Shown here: one piece after another, positions 59,661 through 64,000 of the stretch
How the letters are laid out: the number at the start of each line of letters is the position of its first letter
How positions within the stretch are numbered: position 1 is the stretch's first letter
Assembly (NCBI RefSeq): GCF_020921035.1
Contig: NC_063158.1
Span: 4,632,001-4,696,000 of the forward strand
Length of the DNA stretch: 64,000 bases
Direction of reading: 5' to 3'
Source: Rhodamnia argentea
Taxonomy: Eukaryota; Streptophyta; Magnoliopsida; Myrtales; Myrtaceae
Translations under genes and position numbers: made by a program
Notes under the pieces: generated by a model
Databases searched by the model: none
What the model was told of the DNA's origin: nothing
The model's input: the letters and a program-made list of their open reading frames with translations, nothing else

Positions 59661-62600
59661 ATGGATTTCTCTGAGCAGGACGTGGACGTCTTCGGAGAAG
59701 ACTACGACGAAGACCGCATCGACGGCGACGGCGACGGTGACGGCGAGCGTCGAAAGACGAACCGCCAATCGCCTTCCGGATCGTCATCGCCGTCGTCCTC
59801 ATCGTCCTCTTCCTCTTCAGCAGCGTCGTCCTCGTCGTCGTCCGGATCTTCGTCCGACGGAGCGGATAGCAGCAGCGACGGCGGAAGCCCTCGCAGCGGC
59901 GGGAGAGAAGATGAGAACGGAGGGGATTTGGAGAATTTTAGTGGCATGACAAACAGTCACCGTAGTGAGTTCGAAGAGCAGGAGACCGATCTGTTCGGTT
60001 CTGATAACGAGGAGTACTGTAAAACTCCGGCTACAAGTCGTTTTTCGATTCCCGGTATGATACTCTTATTCGCGATTCTTCAGCTTTCGTCTACTTGTTG
60101 CCGGATTTTCTGGTTTCTGATATTGTATGATTGGAGCTCTGAGTGCACGCGTTTTCCTGTATTTTCTTGATTCGAGGGAAATTTACGGTTCAGTTTCACC
60201 ATAGTTTGGAATAGTATTCAATAAGGTCACCTAACATAGGCTTCGCATGCGGGCGAAATTTGACAATTTTCGTTCTTTATGAACAAATAGTCATTGTGAT
60301 TGAACAAAAATAGGACCTTTGTGGCCGTAACTTCGCAGAATCTCTTCAGAAGTAATATAGTTACTTTGTGTTTGTTTCATTATTTTGCATCCTTGTGCCT
60401 GATCAGTCTCTCTCTTGGCAGTACTGCCCCCTATTCGTACAAATAGCAGTCAGGGCAGAGGGAGTGGTCGTGGTCGGTGGCAGGCTGGGCATCCAAATGG
60501 TAGAGGAGCAGGTATCCTTCCCCGCCCTGTACCTTATCCGCCAAGGCAAAACTATGGTTTCGGACCGAAGTTTTCCAACGGTCATCGCGATGAGCGTTTT
60601 GTTTCTGAACTCAAGCTATCCAAGAGCGAAGAAACATTATCGAGGAGATGCGTTGCATTTCAGGAGGTATTTGATAGCTTTTGATTAGATTTTGGCTGCA
60701 TCAGTTGTAGTCTTGTGATTGTCACTTCATTTGTCACATACATAAATCAGAGCATTCACCACAAAGCGGTGGCCGTTGCTATTAGAATTTTTATTATTTA
60801 GATGGTATTTGTGCGGATTTCACAACTGAGAACACTATGCCTTTTATATGGCAATGTAGAATGACCAGAAGAACGAATATTGGAACAGAATCATTGTGGT
60901 TGTTTTCTTGCTGATATTTAACTTTATTATTTCTTGAGATGACGTTAATAGTGGTCTTTTCGGAATTTGCACCAACTTCTATTAGCCATTGTTCCTTCTT
61001 TGATGAGATGCCGTGGGTATATTACATTATCGGATTAGGAAGACCTCAAATAGTATGAAACCTAATCGCGCGCGCTGCTTTGTTTAACAGCCGTGTGAAC
61101 TTGCTTGCTATAGCCGTGTGGAAGGTGGAGACGTCTGCTTTGACGATCGCGGCTTGGTGAGCTCTCCGGTGCTTCTTTCTTTGGTTCATTTCCTGCTTTT
61201 AGTCCGCAAGTTTTTCCAATTCAGGCTGTACCTCACCTGATGCTTTATTTTCCGATTGTAGAGGCTCTTTAAACGTTTCATAACAGAAGATGTGGGAGCT
61301 GATCTAAATGAAGGTTTCGACACTTTTATTGGGAAAAAAGGTGTGCTTGCTGTTTGTGTGAAATATGAATTGTATTAGAAATTTTAAAAATGGGCATAGG
61401 ATGCTCACCTGTGCCTCTCTCTCTGTCTGTGACAGAATTGGGTTCCGAGGGTTTTGGTGACCTTCTTGCTTGCATAAGGGACAAAAATATCCCGCTGCAG
61501 AACATCCATTTTGTGGTATGGGATATGCTGCATATGACTTCCATCTACGTGAATTTTCCTTAAGTTCTAGGTTTAAATTCTTCCCCTTTGGGTTTCTGTG
61601 ACTGCAGACATTCCGGAACAACCTCAATAAGGTAATATATTTCCCTCTTTATGAACTTATAGCTGTGTAAATTTTTATCAATTCATGAGGAACATTGCGG
61701 TGCCAGCCCGCATACCAAATTGTATACTGGAAAGGGCATAATAAGACTTATACTTATCTTTCTGATTTTACTGCTAAACCATACAAAAAGAGTGTTGAGC
61801 CATTTCTTTGTCTTGCCACGTAATAATACCTATCCCTTCATCGAGTACTATTATTAAATGCTCTTATATGGAATGCACGTCAATCCTATCTTGAGGAACT
61901 GAAAGTACATGTGACATTCAATTCGAAGCCCTGAAATCGGTGTCTTATGCGATTTATGCTATTTGTGCCTTGCAGATATTGGCTACACCTTATAGCAGAA
62001 ATGAGCCCTGGGAGATGGGGGTGCATAAAAGGAATGGGGTTGTCTACCTTGATGTTCACAAACTTCCAGAAAGGCCTCAAAGTGACTTAGATCGCAGAAG
62101 GTACTACTCTACGTAAACTCGAGGACGTACATGATTATGGCTTGACCTATTTGCATAGATATGGATATGAAAACTCTCTTTTGCACTTCCATTATTTCCT
62201 TTTCTCTTTCAGTAAACTAGGTTCCTCACATCGAAATGTAGGATTGATTAGATTGTGAGCGGCATTGATCTTATTGGTAGTTGTCTCTGCGTAAGAACAA
62301 GAACATGAATTTATAGTGAGTTTCTGCTGAAAGCTGCATGTCAGATGGAACCAATCTTAATAGTTGAAACTTGTGAATTGTCTTTGGGAACCTTTTTTTG
62401 TGCTTCTCTTTTTTGGAGGAGAAAACGAGGGGTGGGTTGTTCAAGTTTAGTGACTCCCCAGGGGACAACTTTTGAAGTAATGGGATCATCTTCAGTCTTC
62501 ACTTAAATGAATATATGTTCAGTACTCAACTATGTTGCATGGTTTATATTCATTTCTATTTGAATAGGAAAACCAACATAGGTGTGGAATTTGATTGCAA

Positions 62601-64000
62601 TCTCTATGAGGCCTTCTAAAGTAGCTGCCTTGTGGAAGTGTCACTCCTTGATTTTGTATTTGTCCTACATCTTGTGGGCATTTAATTTATAGAGAACCAT
62701 CTTGACAGGTACTAGTCCTCCGTAACCATTATGGTTTAAATATGATACTTAAATTAAGGATAGGTGCTTTTCTTTTGTAGGAATTATTCTTTGTTAGTTG
62801 ATGTCAAGAGCATTTAATAGACTTTGAAATTGGATCTCATTGCACTCGTTTGCTTATGTATTTAGATCTTACTGGGGATATTGCTTTGAGAACCTTGCAA
62901 CTGAAGACCCCCAAAGAGCTGCGGGAGAAGGGATACATCATGTTGATGCCAATGTTGAATACTGTTCTGTGATTAAAACTAAATTAGGGGCTCATCGGAT
63001 ATTGATGGGGGCTGAAATGGATTGTTGCGATTCAGCTGATGATGGAAAGAGATTTTATATCGAGCTAAAGACCAGCCGTGAGGTCAATGAGATTGTTCGT
63101 TGCATGTGTCTTCTCAGCTACAATTTATCTGCTTTTTCTACCGTCGAACCATTAGTGGCCTTCTCTTTATTTTCACCTCTTGACATATTTACCTACTCTG
63201 CAGTTAGAATATCACACTGAAGAAAGATACGAGCGAGAGAAGCTCCTCAAGTTCTGGGTAAGCTTAGCTTCCCATTTTCAATGTTGTGATTAGATTTATG
63301 TTCTTTCTTCGTTCATGCATTTTTCTGTAGCTGTTGATATGAAATGGTGAAAATTACTTTTAGATATTCCTCTATTTGTAATTTGATGATGGTATAGACA
63401 TGATTTAAGTGGACCTCGTAGCTTCATTATTCGGGATTGATGGTCTCTGTGTGGATTACATTGCTATTTCATGTATCTTGTGCATACCACTTAATTTCTG
63501 CCAGATTACTGACAAAGGATTTATCTGTTCTTACAGATTCAAACCTTCCTGGCGGGTGTTCCTTATATAGTTATTGGATTCAGGTATCTCATCTTTTGTC
63601 TTCTTATAGGTGACATTTCTATCTCCGCATCAGTACTCAAACACTGAGTATTACATGGTGGTTAGTTGAGAATAGGTCTGAAGACCCTAGTTTCCTCCTT
63701 AGCTCTCCAAAGGACATCCAATGTAGAGAACTTCTTCCCTCCTCTGTTGTGTTGCCTTATTGTATTATAGTTTCTGCATCATATGTAGGTCTATCTTACT
63801 AAATTGAACATTTTTGCCCCGACAACAATTGATGGGCGGTGCTGTCATTGTAGGGATGATGCTGGCCGGCTTGTCCGGACAGAGAGATTAAGAACCAAAG
63901 ACATAACTCAGAGAGTTAAATCGAAGAACTATTGGCAGGTAAGTCATGGCATCAAGATTGAGGGTATTATATCTGCAATGTAAGAACTTGGGATAGAGAA
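59661..64000 (+). CDS. DXO1: DXO1, NAD+/5'-end decapping enzyme (Rai1/DXO family), 3' end outside window
   Basis: A nuclear DXO/Rai1 enzyme that removes NAD+ caps from RNA; plants have a distinctive N-terminal extension that also supports mRNA cap methylation. Eleven exons are visible (59661-60054, 60422-60666, 61091-61156, 61262-61340, 61436-61515, 61608-61631, 61976-62100, 62866-63082, 63204-63257, 63537-63583, 63854-63938), all in phase, for 472 residues; roughly 70 remain beyond 64000. The N-terminus is acidic ([16 protein letters not shown]) and then has long Ser/Gly runs (about 38-80). A Gly/Arg-rich segment [11 protein letters not shown] follows. The catalytic core has [16 protein letters not shown] with metal ligands E388 and D390, and YIELKTSRE with E404 and K406. 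GFRDDAGRL and NYWQ follow; the window ends in the intron after NYWQ. No lesions were seen. Confidence 0.93.

Noticed and set aside
1-64000. Retroelement coding domains, CRISPR-like arrays or organellar inserts
   Set aside because: No reverse transcriptase, integrase, gag or capsid motifs, no regularly spaced short repeats, and no clear plastid or mitochondrial genes were seen.

Overview
The window is nuclear DNA from a flowering plant, most likely a woody core eudicot. Genes are split by many short, AT-rich GT-AG introns. The spacers are AT-rich and hold small non-autonomous DNA transposons of hAT and Mutator type. The proteins are closest to those of rosids. The repeat style recalls Myrtales such as Eucalyptus, but that placement is an inference from memory. 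No retroelement coding region was recognised.

Layout. 1-13393: a direct segmental duplication (1-3525 and 9882-13393) carries two copies of a small four-exon gene of unknown function with a histidine-rich tract. Between the copies lie a rearranged tandem array of an unrecognised, decayed coding unit (3526-8160) and a Mutator-like foldback element. 13500-13815: a terminal fragment of an NFD4-like membrane protein gene. 14473-21276: a complete 13-exon (S)-ureidoglycine aminohydrolase gene of purine (ureide) catabolism. 21277-31592: about 10 kb with no recognisable gene, but with one well-bounded Mutator-like element. 31639-35445: a five-exon cationic amino acid transporter. 37427-37901: divergent nuclear tRNA-Trp(CCA) and tRNA-Gln(TTG) genes. 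38139-38634: a small secreted eight-cysteine lipid-transfer-type protein (minus). 39332-42674: a nine-exon SnRK2 protein kinase (minus). 42675-47400: gene-poor spacer with MITE remnants.

48788-64000: calcineurin B-like Ca2+ sensor CBL1, an intronless pentatricopeptide-repeat gene, and the RNA 5'-end decapping enzyme DXO1 (last exon beyond the window). This order is the one I recall for Arabidopsis At4g17615-At4g17616-At4g17620. The ureidoglycine enzyme (At4g17050) lies in the same Arabidopsis region, so the window looks like a conserved chromosome block expanded by repeats.

Functionally the genes are ordinary plant housekeeping and signalling genes. CBL1 and the SnRK2 kinase both belong to stress signalling, but nothing here shows that they act together. 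The most unusual parts are the duplicated unknown gene, the unidentified coding array beside it, and the repeat-built promoter region of DXO1.
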